Of a stretch of DNA of 7,484 nt, positions 1-7,095 are shown in pieces. The first letter of the stretch is position 1; each line of letters opens with the position of its first letter. The DNA is from Sphaerochaeta sp. (GTDB taxonomy: Bacteria; Spirochaetota; Spirochaetia; Sphaerochaetales; Sphaerochaetaceae). Under the pieces are notes generated by a model that had not been told where the DNA came from, ran no database searches, and saw nothing but the letters and a program-made list of their open reading frames with translations. The translations under genes and the position numbers were made by a program. The DNA lies in contig JALOBD010000108.1 of NCBI GenBank assembly GCA_023228445.1, positions 1 through 7,484 of the forward strand, read 5' to 3'.

Positions 1-1
1 T

Positions 2-610
2 CACATCGACATCGCAAACCAACGCATGCCAGCTGAGCGGTTCGCCGTTGCGCTCAACCGGATACTCCCCCCTGATATCAGGATCCTTGAGAGCAGTGAG
101 GTCGACGACACCTTCCACGCCCGCTTCACCACGATGGCGCGCACCTATCGCTACTACTACAAGCGCCACCGCGACCTGACTGCGTTCGATTCCACGCTGG
201 TGGCCACGGTCAAGGAGTTTCCACCCAAGGACCTCTTGGACGCCTATGCCAAGATCCTTGAAGGAACCCACGACTTCACCACCTTCACCGCCAGCGGTGA
301 TCTCTGCCCGAGCAAATTCCGCGATATCTATGAGTCGTACTGGCACCTTGGGAGGGACCAGTGGGGATTGGAGGTGCTCAGCTACACGATCACGGGCAAC
401 GCCTTCCTCTACAAGATGGTCCGCTCGCTCGTCGGTACAATGATGCAGTGCGCCCACGAGGGGGTGGCAAGTGAGGAGTTTCGTGCCCGCTTGGATGCAA
501 AGGACCGCAGCGGCGCCGGGCGCACCGCCAGCGCCACCGGCCTCTACCTCTACCGGATCAGCTATGACGAGGAGGAGTACGCCTGGTTTGAGGAGGAATT
601 GGATGGGTAA
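2..610 (+). CDS. truA: tRNA pseudouridine synthase A, 5' end missing (window edge)
   Basis: TruA converts uridines 38-40 in the anticodon stem-loop of tRNAs to pseudouridine in the cytoplasm. The reading frame is open from base 2, so the gene starts outside the window; 202 residues are visible of a protein usually near 250-270, and roughly 60 N-terminal residues, including the catalytic Asp (RTDAGVHA-type motif), are not seen. The visible part carries family signatures: the ARTYRYYY strand, GTHDFTTFTASGD, TGNAFLYKMVRSLVGTMM (the conserved 'NAFLY-MVR' helix) and the C-terminal DRSGAGRTA..GLYLYRISYD. The ATG at 26 is internal to the domain and is not the real start. The stop TAA (608-610) lies inside the next gene, giving an 8-nt overlap. 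Identification is firm; activity cannot be judged without the missing catalytic segment. Confidence 0.95.
   Translation, partial: HIDIANQRMPAERFAVALNRILPPDIRILESSEVDDTFHARFTTMARTYRYYYKRHRDLTAFDSTLVATVKEFPPKDLLDAYAKILEGTHDFTTFTASGDLCPSKFRDIYESYWHLGRDQWGLEVLSYTITGNAFLYKMVRSLVGTMMQCAHEGVASEEFRARLDAKDRSGAGRTASATGLYLYRISYDEEEYAWFEEELDG
591..596 (+). promoter_or_regulatory. Ribosome binding site of the uracil-DNA glycosylase gene
   Basis: AGGAGG lies 6 nt before the ATG at 603, inside the end of truA. It fixes the start at 603 rather than at the much longer upstream-extended frame (from 471) or the in-frame ATG at 618. Confidence 0.75.
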
Positions 611-1352
611 GGATTCGATGAAGAGAGAAGAGCTGAGGGAGAGCCTGGGTGCCTACCTCGATCTCATTGATGAGGCTGAGGCAGTAATCGCATCCACAAC
701 GTATCAACCCAAGGAGCACGATCTTTCAACAATCATCGACGTGTTGGCTCCGCCACCGCTCGACCTCGACTCCATCGAAGGGGCGAACCTCAGGGTGCTC
801 CAGGCGATGGTCGAGTCGTGTACCAAGTGCCGTCTGTACGAGGGACGGACGATGACGGTTTTCGGTGAGGGGTCGGTCCCTGCACGGGTGATGGTCATCG
901 GTGAAGGACCGGGAGCGGAGGAGGACCGAAGCGGCCGCCCCTTCGTCGGCAGGGCCGGCGAGTACCTGGATACCTGGCTCAAGAGCATCCACCTCGAGCG
1001 GGGCAAGGGGGTTTACATCGCCAACATCGTCAAGTGTCGACCACCGAACAACCGTGACCCGCAAAACGACGAACGGGCGGCGTGCATGCCCTACCTCAAG
1101 CGCCAGATCCAACTGGTGAAACCCCAACTGATCCTCCTCTTGGGGCGGACGGCCGCCCAAGTACTGCTGGAAACCGATGAGGGGGTGGGTGCGCTGCGTG
1201 GACGGTACCATCGCTATGAAGGCATCCCCACTGTGGTGACCTACCACCCGGCGGCAGTGCTGCGCAACACCGATACGCTTCGTCGCCCGGTGTGGGAGGA
1301 CTTGAAACGGGTAGCCGCATTCCTGGGCATCGACCTCGGACGGAGGTCGTGA
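603..1352 (+). CDS. Family 4 (Fe-S) uracil-DNA glycosylase
   Basis: This enzyme removes uracil from DNA, starting base-excision repair of deaminated cytosine or misincorporated dUMP. The 249-residue product has the family-4 layout. A charged, probably helical N-terminal extension of about 70 residues comes first. Four cysteines follow that should bind a 4Fe-4S cluster: C73 and C76 (CTKC), C145 (KCRPPNNRDP) and C161, with 15 residues between the last two. The glycosylase motif GEGPGAEED (100-108) is followed by GRPFVGRAGEYLD, which forms the uracil pocket, and by the second catalytic motif HPAAVLRN (from H215). The first motif reads GEGPG where archaeal and Thermus enzymes have GEAPG, a substitution I recall as common in bacterial members. 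The ATG is set by AGGAGG at 591-596. The gene overlaps truA by 8 nt and priA by 1 nt, so translational coupling is likely. Older annotations may call such proteins 'phage SPO1 DNA polymerase-related'. Confidence 0.92.
   Translation: MGKDSMKREELRESLGAYLDLIDEAEAVIASTTYQPKEHDLSTIIDVLAPPPLDLDSIEGANLRVLQAMVESCTKCRLYEGRTMTVFGEGSVPARVMVIGEGPGAEEDRSGRPFVGRAGEYLDTWLKSIHLERGKGVYIANIVKCRPPNNRDPQNDERAACMPYLKRQIQLVKPQLILLLGRTAAQVLLETDEGVGALRGRYHRYEGIPTVVTYHPAAVLRNTDTLRRPVWEDLKRVAAFLGIDLGRRS
1342..1346 (+). promoter_or_regulatory. Ribosome binding site of priA
   Basis: GGAGG lies 5 nt before the ATG at 1352, inside the last codons of the glycosylase gene. Together with the TGATG stop/start junction it selects 1352 over the upstream GTG at 1292, which would add 20 residues not expected before the PriA N-terminal strand. 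Confidence 0.7.
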
Positions 1353-3316
1353 TGGGAGGCTACGCACAGCTGCTCTTCGACCTTCCGCTGCCCGGTCCCT
1401 ACACCTACGCCATTGGTGAGAAGCTCAAGGAGGCGGTGGCTGTCGGCAAGCGGGTGAGTGTCCCCTTCGGACAACGCACGATGACGGGCTTTGTCATCGC
1501 CCTCACCGATGAGGTGAGTGGCGACTTTACCATCCGGGAGATCGGACGGGTCATCGACAAGGAGGCGGTCTTTGGCGATCAGACCATCGCCCTTGCCCGC
1601 TGGATGGCCGACTTCTACCTCTGCAGCCACGGCCAGGCGCTCTCGCTGATGATTCCCACCGGACGGGCCGAGAGCAAGATCCCGGTCCTCGATTTTGCCG
1701 ATGAGGTGAGCGTTGAACCGATCGAGGCCCTCAGTGATGAACAACAGTCGGCCATCGATGCGATCTTAGGGGCAGAGCAGATGATGTACTACCTCTACGG
1801 CGTGACGGGCAGCGGCAAGAGCGAGGTGTACCTGCGCTCAGCCGAGGCGGTCATCGAGGGGGGACGGTCGGTCATCTACCTGGTGCCGGAGATCACGCTG
1901 ACCCACCAGCTCTCTCGGATGGTCAGTGCCCGGTTTGACGGCAAGGTGGCGATCCTCCACTCGGCGTTGACGCCGAGCCAGCGGCTGAAGGAGTGGAAGA
2001 AGATCCAAAGCGGAGAAGCACGCCTGGCCATCGGGGCACGCAGCGCAATCTTCGCCCCCTTTGATGACCTGGGCTTGATCATCATCGACGAGGAGCATGA
2101 GAACAGCTACAAGAGCGGCTCCACCCCCCGCTATCACGCCCGCCAGGTTGCCCAGTACCGCGCCCAGAGCGAAGGGGCGACATTGGTCATGGGAAGTGCC
2201 ACCCCGTCCCTTGAGGCCTATCGGTTGATGAAAGGGGGAGAGCAAATCAAGGCGCTGCGCCTTCACAAGCGGGTAGCCGGAGGAGTGTTGCCCACCGTTG
2301 AGGTCGTCGATATGAGCTTTGAGCGGCACATGATCAGCCGCCGACTGGACCAGGGCATCCGCCACACACTCGAGCGTGGGCGTCAGGCCATCCTCTTTCT
2401 CAACCGACGAGGCTTCTCCTACTTCTTCCACTGTAACAGCTGTGGCTTTGAGTTGCTCTGCCCCCACTGCGCTGTCTCGTTGACCTACCACAAGCGCACC
2501 TCCTCCATGGTCTGCCACTACTGTGGGTACAAGGGCCGCCCGGTCAACGTCTGTCCTGCGTGTAAGTCGGTGGATGTCTCCTACTCGGGGTTCGGCACCG
2601 AGATGGTGGAGCAGGAGATCCGCAGCCTCTATCCCACCGCCCGTATCGAGCGGTTGGACACCGACAGCGCCCAGCAGAAGGGTCACCTGAGGTCGGTCAT
2701 CGATGACTTTCGTGAGGGGAGGATCGATATCCTCCTCGGCACCCAGATGGTGGCCAAGGGGCTGAACTTTCCCCTCGTCGACCTAGTGGGTATCATCAAC
2801 GCCGACAGCGGGCTCAACATCCCCGACTTTCGTAGCCAGGAACGGACCTTCAGCCTCTTGGTGCAGGTCTCCGGGCGGGCCGGCAGGTATAGCAGCGAGG
2901 GGCGGGTCATCATCCAGACGCACCACCCCGAGAACCCCGCCATCGCCTATGCACTGGCGGGGGACACCGACGGCTTCTATGAGAGTGAGCTGGCCGTACG
3001 GCAGGAGACGGGGTTTCCGCCCTTCTCCCGCCTCGCCAACCTGGTCATCCGCGGCCGCAACCGTTCAGTGGTCGAGGAAGCGACCGGTCTCTTGGAGCGT
3101 CGGCTGAACGCTGCTGCCAAGGCCTTGGGGGTGGAGGTGCTGGTGGCCAGCGAGTGCCCGCTGGAGAAGATTGCCTCCAATTGGCGTTTCCATATCCTCC
3201 TCTCATCGCAGCAGGGTGGTGCGGTGCACCGCCTGCTACGCCATGTGTTGGCGGGCTATCAACTGCCCTCATCGCTCTATCTGGAAATCGACCTCGATCC
3301 CCTGCAACTGCTCTAG
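1352..3316 (+). CDS. priA: Primosomal protein N', replication-restart DNA helicase PriA
   Basis: PriA is a superfamily-2 3'-5' helicase that recognises stalled forks and D-loops and reloads the replicative helicase. The product has 654 residues. The N-terminal 3'-DNA-binding domain is at about 1-103 (AQLLFDLPLPGPYTYAIGEK; RVSVPFG). The helicase core begins near 128 (LSDEQQSAIDAI) with Walker A GVTGSGKS (150-157), Walker B IIIDEEHE (243-250) and motif III GSATPS (281-286). Eight zinc-binding cysteines follow at 361, 364, 370, 373, 388, 391, 401 and 404, with the same spacing as in E. coli PriA. Then come GTQMVAKG (463-470), the PDFRSQERT element (491-499) and QVSGRAGR (505-512). The C-terminal domain ends in the typical LEIDLDPLQLL. 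Only about 25 residues separate the DNA-binding domain from the helicase, so the winged-helix domain of E. coli PriA (732 residues) seems absent. The ATG overlaps the upstream stop (TGATG). Confidence 0.97.
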   Translation: MGGYAQLLFDLPLPGPYTYAIGEKLKEAVAVGKRVSVPFGQRTMTGFVIALTDEVSGDFTIREIGRVIDKEAVFGDQTIALARWMADFYLCSHGQALSLMIPTGRAESKIPVLDFADEVSVEPIEALSDEQQSAIDAILGAEQMMYYLYGVTGSGKSEVYLRSAEAVIEGGRSVIYLVPEITLTHQLSRMVSARFDGKVAILHSALTPSQRLKEWKKIQSGEARLAIGARSAIFAPFDDLGLIIIDEEHENSYKSGSTPRYHARQVAQYRAQSEGATLVMGSATPSLEAYRLMKGGEQIKALRLHKRVAGGVLPTVEVVDMSFERHMISRRLDQGIRHTLERGRQAILFLNRRGFSYFFHCNSCGFELLCPHCAVSLTYHKRTSSMVCHYCGYKGRPVNVCPACKSVDVSYSGFGTEMVEQEIRSLYPTARIERLDTDSAQQKGHLRSVIDDFREGRIDILLGTQMVAKGLNFPLVDLVGIINADSGLNIPDFRSQERTFSLLVQVSGRAGRYSSEGRVIIQTHHPENPAIAYALAGDTDGFYESELAVRQETGFPPFSRLANLVIRGRNRSVVEEATGLLERRLNAAAKALGVEVLVASECPLEKIASNWRFHILLSSQQGGAVHRLLRHVLAGYQLPSSLYLEIDLDPLQLL

Positions 3317-3322
3317 CCAACA

Positions 3323-3352
3323 TTGACGATGACAGTCGGCCTTTGGTATAGT
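3323..3352 (+). promoter_or_regulatory. Sigma70-type promoter of def (likely drives def-fmt-patatin)
   Basis: The -35 box is TTGACG (3323-3328, 5 of 6 consensus bases). It is followed by an 18-bp spacer and the -10 box TATAGT (3347-3352, 5 of 6), which has an extended -10 TG one base upstream (3344-3345). This is the best promoter match I can find in the window, and it lies in the only gap between priA and def. The expected transcription start is about G3359 (to A3362), only 0-3 nt before the def ATG at 3362. Read from sequence only; no start-site data are available. Confidence 0.7.
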
Positions 3353-3361
3353 TTGCTTGCC

Positions 3362-3862
3362 ATGTTAGATATATATACCCTTGGGGATGAAATACTGAGA
3401 GAACGGTGCAAACCCGTCAAAACCTTTGATTCGTCGCTCTCTACGCTCATCGATGCGATGTACACCACGATGGTCGAGGCAAACGGGGTCGGCCTTGCCG
3501 CCCCACAGGTCGGGGCCGACATCCGTCTCTTCGTCGTGGATGTGCCCGACTTCGGCAAGAGAGCCTTCATCAATCCACAGATCATCGAGACATCGATGGA
3601 GCTCAGTTGCATGGAGGAGGGGTGTCTCTCCATCCCGGGCCTCTTCCATGATGTCGAGCGGCCCGCCTCCGTTGTCGTGCAGGCGCAAGATCCGAATGGG
3701 AAGGTCTTCACCGTGAAGGCCGATGGCTTGCTTGCCCGCGTCATCCAACATGAGAACGACCACCTCAATGGGGTGCTCTTCATCGACCGCCTTGACACAG
3801 TCGAGCAGGAGAAGATGCAGAAGGCCTGGCAGAAGCGTGCCAAGCGGAGACAGTCGGGGTGA
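3362..3862 (+). CDS. def: Peptide deformylase
   Basis: Peptide deformylase removes the formyl group from the N-terminal methionine of nascent proteins at the ribosome exit, using a metal ion (usually Fe2+). The 166-residue product has all three catalytic motifs: GVGLAAPQ (42-49), EGCLS (86-90, with metal ligand C88) and QHENDHLNG (129-137), where H130 and H134 bind metal and E131 is the catalytic base. Length is normal. The start ATG matches the family N-terminus (MLDIYTLGDEILRERCKPV). No Shine-Dalgarno sequence precedes it, and the promoter places the transcript start almost on the ATG, so translation may be leaderless. The first codons are AT-rich (TTA GAT ATA TAT), unlike the rest of the gene, which would keep the mRNA start unstructured. 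The frame is open back to a TTG at 3323, but that stretch is the promoter and has no ribosome binding site. The last bases overlap fmt by 4 nt. Confidence 0.96.
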   Translation: MLDIYTLGDEILRERCKPVKTFDSSLSTLIDAMYTTMVEANGVGLAAPQVGADIRLFVVDVPDFGKRAFINPQIIETSMELSCMEEGCLSIPGLFHDVERPASVVVQAQDPNGKVFTVKADGLLARVIQHENDHLNGVLFIDRLDTVEQEKMQKAWQKRAKRRQSG

Positions 3863-4803
3863 GGATTCTCTTTGCCGGCACACCAGCCATTGCTGTTCCC
3901 ACCCTCAGTGCGGTGGCCCGTCACTTCCGTGTCGCCGCTGTACTTACCAACACCGATAAACCCGGCCCACGAGGACGGGCCCTCGTTCCTCCCCCCATCA
4001 AGGAGGAGGCACTTCGCCTCGGCCTTGATGTCTTGCAGTTCGACCGACTGGGCAAGGACGCCCGCGAGGCGGTAGCCCGATACGAGTGCGATACGTTGCT
4101 CTGTTTTGCCTATGGGCGGATCTTCGGGCCGAAATTCCTCTCCCTCTTTGGCGGAGAGCGGCTGAACATCCACCCCTCGCTGCTGCCGGCCCTCCGTGGG
4201 CCGAGTCCGATCCAGGGGGCGATCCTCTCAGGTCTCACACAGAGCGGGGTTTCAATCCAGCGCCTCGCAGCCGAGATGGACAGTGGCGATCTTCTGGCGA
4301 CCGTCACCTTCGACCTGGAGGGTGATGAGACCACCGCCTCGTTGACCGAAAGAGTGGGCCAGATCAGTGCCCCGCTTGCCGTAGAGGCGCTCTCGCTCAT
4401 CGAGGAGGGGAGGGCGGTCTTCACCCCCCAAACAGGAGCGGCTACCTACACCGCGCTCATCAATGCCTCGATGGCGAACCTCGACTTCAACCAACGTGCC
4501 AAACAACTCCATGCCCAGATTCGGGCGATGGTACCGTGGCCGAAGGCAGAAACCACCTTCGCTGGCCAACGCCTCTTCATCACCGGCGTGTATGGGTCTA
4601 TGGCGGAGGCGGGGGCCGACCCCGTGCCCGCCGGAACGTCCGTAGGTACGGTCGTTTCCAAGGACAAGGGCAAGGGCATCGGCATCGCCACCGCCGACGG
4701 CATCCTCTGGGTGACAACCCTCCAGCTGGAGAAGCGCAAGGAGCTTGATGCGCTCTCCTTTCTCAACGGGAACCGACATCTGCTGGGTAGCAGGCTGGGC
4801 TAG
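3859..4803 (+). CDS. fmt: Methionyl-tRNA formyltransferase
   Basis: This enzyme transfers a formyl group from 10-formyltetrahydrofolate to Met-tRNA(fMet), making the initiator used in bacterial translation. The 314-residue product matches the usual length (E. coli 315). The N-terminal Rossmann-like domain begins MRILFAGTPAIAVPTL. The folate/catalytic loop is NIHPSLLPALRGPSPIQGAI, and the catalytic triad corresponds to N103, H105 and D141 (MDSGDLL). The C-terminal tRNA-binding domain, from about residue 205, contains IRAMVPWPKAETTF and TLQLEKRKELDALSFLNG. The start is GTG at 3859, overlapping the def stop as GTGA, with a modest GGAG (3846-3849) 9 nt upstream; coupling to def is likely. The two enzymes work at opposite ends of the same formylation cycle and are commonly adjacent. 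Confidence 0.96.
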   Translation: MRILFAGTPAIAVPTLSAVARHFRVAAVLTNTDKPGPRGRALVPPPIKEEALRLGLDVLQFDRLGKDAREAVARYECDTLLCFAYGRIFGPKFLSLFGGERLNIHPSLLPALRGPSPIQGAILSGLTQSGVSIQRLAAEMDSGDLLATVTFDLEGDETTASLTERVGQISAPLAVEALSLIEEGRAVFTPQTGAATYTALINASMANLDFNQRAKQLHAQIRAMVPWPKAETTFAGQRLFITGVYGSMAEAGADPVPAGTSVGTVVSKDKGKGIGIATADGILWVTTLQLEKRKELDALSFLNGNRHLLGSRLG

Positions 4804-4806
4804 CCT

Positions 4807-7005
4807 ATGAGAAGAGGCCTCGCCCTTCTGCTGCTCTTGCTCTTGCTCTCCTCCTCCCTGCCTGCCAAAGTGGCGCTGGTGCTCTCCGGTGGAGGGGCAC
4901 GAGGCCTCGCCCATATCGCAATCATCGAAGCGGTGGAAGGTGCCGGCATTCCCATTGACTTGGTGGTGGGGACCAGCATGGGGGCGTTGGTCGGTGGGCT
5001 GTACAGCGCCGGCTACACCCCTGCTGAAATCCGTCGCGTGATCGATGAGACCGACCTCTTCAGCCTCTTCATCCAAAGTCCGCTGGTGGCAGGACGCTCG
5101 CAAAACAAGGCCTTCTCCTCCTCCTACGAGCACACCTTCTCCTTGGGGTTCACCGACAGTGGCATTGGCGATGCTCCTGCGATCATCGGAGACCAACGGA
5201 TCCTGGAACTGTTGGGCTTCCTCTTTGCCAAGTACCCCGATACCATCGACTTCGATGATTTGCCCATCCCTTTTCGGGCTGTTTCGACTGATGTGGTCAC
5301 CGCTGATGCGGTCATCCATGACCGGGGCTCGCTCTCTCGGGCGATCCGTTCCTCCATCGCCATCCCGATTGTGTTCTCACCGTTTCCCTCCGGTGATGGG
5401 AGGCTGTTGCTCGATGGCGGGTTGGTCGACAACTTGCCCATCCTGGTCGCCCGCGAGCTCGGCGCTGACTATGTCATCGCCAGCGACGTGAATGACGAAT
5501 TGATCGAGGACCTGAGCCAACTGGAGAGCCTGTCGGCAATCGCGATGCAGACGGTGACCCTGGCCACCCGCAACAAGGCAATCTCCCAGCATGATCGAGC
5601 TGACGTGCTCTTCCGTATCCCGCTCAAGGAGTTCAATGCGCTGGACTTCGCCTCCTATCCGGTAATCATCGAACGGGGTGCAACGGTGGCAGCACGCCAG
5701 CAAGATGAGCTGGAGGGTCTGGCAGAACAGATCACAGAGCGGGTCACCATCGATCCCGATCGGGTCGGCCCCTATCGCTTGATGGCCGATCCGGTCATCC
5801 GTTCGGTACGGATCGTCGACCTCTCGACACACCGCCTCCGCAGACAGGTGGAGGCCTCCACCTTCAATACGTTCATCGGAAGACGCCTTGATGAGAAGAC
5901 AGCGCGGGAACTGAACCTGCTGCTCAGGGAGCTGAGGATCACCAAGGGCCTGTCGACCCTCACCTATGAGATGGGTGAGGAGGGCACGCTCGTCATCCTC
6001 CAACGAGGCTTCAGGCGTTCCAATGGGCAGATCAACATGGGCTTTACCAGCGATGCCGGCTTCTCCAACGCGTTGGTCTCCACGGGGAGCTGGTTTCGTG
6101 CCGACGCCTTCCTTGATGCCTCCATCGAGGAGGTCTTCACCTCACCGCTGACGATGTCCATCAGCGCCCAACTGGGAACGCAGAGCCTCATGCAGGTGGG
6201 CATCAGCTACCCCTTCTCCGTCTCCCATTGGGGGACGGTGGATGTCGACTTCACCTTTGCCTACCGTGTCGGTGGGCTGACTGCCCTCTCTGCTGCGATC
6301 AACGGGAAGCGCAGCGCTCCCCTCGATCGCCAGATCGCTCCGACGGTGGGCATCGAGGCAACGCTCGGCGATCATACCTGGCTGCGCCTCGACGGATACT
6401 ACAACCTTGCGTTTTTGCACAACACCATCTACGAGCCGAAGGTGCTCTCCTTCGGGGGCTTTGTTGGCTCGATGCTCTACAACACGCTGGAGAATCGCTT
6501 CTCCTCACGGGGAATGCGCCTTGACTTCTTGGCCTCGATCGGCCTCTCCGACCGCCTGGAGTGGTCGGTTCGCTTCGCCTTCCAGCACAATATCGCCATC
6601 GCCGTCGACGACAGCTTCCGCTACGATCTCTCCGTCTCGATCCTGCGTATGCCCTACCCGCTGCTCGACAGCTACGCTGAGATCGGCTCCATCGATGGAA
6701 TTCCAGGGTATAGCCCCCTCACCCTGCGCCGTGACAGCGCCACCGCAGGGGTGGTGTGGCAGCATCGCTTGGTGGAGGTGCTCGGCTACCCCACCTACGC
6801 GCGGCTGGCGGTGCGAGGCGGGATCTTCGACACATACGATCCGTATGGTGGGGCCAAGCCCGATGTGAGCACCATCTTTTTCGAGCCTGACTGGGATCTT
6901 GGCTTCGCCCTTGCCGCCGGCCTGGATGCCCCGATCGGGGAGGTGATCCTCTCCTTCGGTATCTCGGTGAAGGGGCGGATGACCTTTGCGATAGGAATCC
7001 ATTGA
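4807..7005 (+). CDS. Patatin-like phospholipase with POTRA-like segment and Omp85-type outer-membrane barrel
   Basis: The 732-residue protein has a Sec signal peptide (RR, then a run of eight leucines, SSSLPA, probable cleavage near residue 20). A patatin/RssA-type hydrolase domain follows (about 21-310) with an oxyanion loop GGGARG (28-33), nucleophile motif GTSMG (S57) and the DGG motif with catalytic D203 (LLDGGLVDN). Residues about 328-400 resemble a POTRA domain (IRSVRIVDLS...GRRLDEKTARELN...). The rest is a series of alternating amphipathic strands with Omp85-barrel landmarks: LENRFSSRG (561-569) and a GIPGYSP turn (from 631) where Omp85 loop 6 normally sits. This is the architecture of PlpD-type (type Vd) patatin autotransporters and of patatin-BamA/TamA proteins. 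Lipid hydrolysis at the outer membrane is inferred; the substrate is unknown. The gene starts 3 bp after fmt with a poor ribosome binding site (AGCAGG, 12 nt away), suggesting coupling. The last residue is His, not the usual aromatic. Confidence 0.9.
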   Translation: MRRGLALLLLLLLLSSSLPAKVALVLSGGGARGLAHIAIIEAVEGAGIPIDLVVGTSMGALVGGLYSAGYTPAEIRRVIDETDLFSLFIQSPLVAGRSQNKAFSSSYEHTFSLGFTDSGIGDAPAIIGDQRILELLGFLFAKYPDTIDFDDLPIPFRAVSTDVVTADAVIHDRGSLSRAIRSSIAIPIVFSPFPSGDGRLLLDGGLVDNLPILVARELGADYVIASDVNDELIEDLSQLESLSAIAMQTVTLATRNKAISQHDRADVLFRIPLKEFNALDFASYPVIIERGATVAARQQDELEGLAEQITERVTIDPDRVGPYRLMADPVIRSVRIVDLSTHRLRRQVEASTFNTFIGRRLDEKTARELNLLLRELRITKGLSTLTYEMGEEGTLVILQRGFRRSNGQINMGFTSDAGFSNALVSTGSWFRADAFLDASIEEVFTSPLTMSISAQLGTQSLMQVGISYPFSVSHWGTVDVDFTFAYRVGGLTALSAAINGKRSAPLDRQIAPTVGIEATLGDHTWLRLDGYYNLAFLHNTIYEPKVLSFGGFVGSMLYNTLENRFSSRGMRLDFLASIGLSDRLEWSVRFAFQHNIAIAVDDSFRYDLSVSILRMPYPLLDSYAEIGSIDGIPGYSPLTLRRDSATAGVVWQHRLVEVLGYPTYARLAVRGGIFDTYDPYGGAKPDVSTIFFEPDWDLGFALAAGLDAPIGEVILSFGISVKGRMTFAIGIH

Positions 7006-7009
7006 ACAC

Positions 7010-7025
7010 GCGTTACATTTGACGC
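7010..7025 (+). other. Small hairpin just after the patatin stop codon
   Basis: GCGTTA (7010-7015) can pair with TGACGC (7020-7025) across a CATT tetraloop: 6 pairs, one of them G-U. It begins 5 nt after the stop codon. It is followed only by a mixed GT stretch, not a T-run, so it may stabilise the 3' end of the mRNA or be chance. Confidence 0.25.
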
Positions 7026-7038
7026 CGATGGTTGTTTA

Positions 7039-7073
7039 CCCCGTAGGGGACGACAGGTATGGGGAGTATTTTT
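7039..7073 (+). terminator. Possible weak Rho-independent terminator after the patatin gene
   Basis: CCCCGTA (7039-7045) can pair with TATGGGG (7058-7064) around a 12-nt loop. This gives seven pairs including one G-U, with a run of five T's at 7069-7073, 4 nt after the stem. The same CCCC could instead pair with GGGG at 7046-7049 through a 3-nt loop, which would break the longer stem. It is the only candidate end for the upstream operon. The large loop and the offset T-run make it weak. Confidence 0.35.
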
Positions 7074-7095
7074 GTTGCTATCTGTTGCGCAATGT

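Noticed and set aside
471..602. N-terminal extension of the uracil-DNA glycosylase frame upstream of ATG 603
   Set aside because: It would overlap truA by 140 nt and gives a Pro/Ala/Ser/Thr-rich sequence typical of out-of-frame translation; AGGAGG at 591 points to 603.
900..930. GEGPG instead of GEAPG in the glycosylase active-site motif, as a possible loss of function
   Set aside because: I recall this substitution as common in bacterial family-4 enzymes, and all cysteines and the HPAAVLRN motif are intact.
1838..2686. Minus-strand open frame of 282 codons opposite the priA helicase core
   Set aside because: It is a low-information sequence mirroring the priA codon bias; no motif or ribosome binding site supports it.
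3323..3361. Longer def starting at TTG 3323 or ATG 3329
   Set aside because: These bases are the promoter, there is no ribosome binding site before them, and the family N-terminus matches the ATG at 3362.
4820..4866. CT-rich, repeat-like tract at the start of the patatin gene
   Set aside because: It encodes the Leu/Ser-rich core of the signal peptide with mixed codons (CTG, CTC, TTG, TCC), not a true simple-sequence repeat.
4252..5319. Long open frame on the minus strand (355 codons) crossing the fmt/patatin boundary
   Set aside because: It lies opposite two confidently identified genes, its translation has no recognisable motif, and such antisense frames are expected in GC-rich coding DNA.
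7019..7024. TTGACG as a -35 box for the VanZ-like gene
   Set aside because: No acceptable -10 hexamer lies 16-19 bp downstream; a TATCTG at 7079-7084 with a TG before it has no -35 partner.
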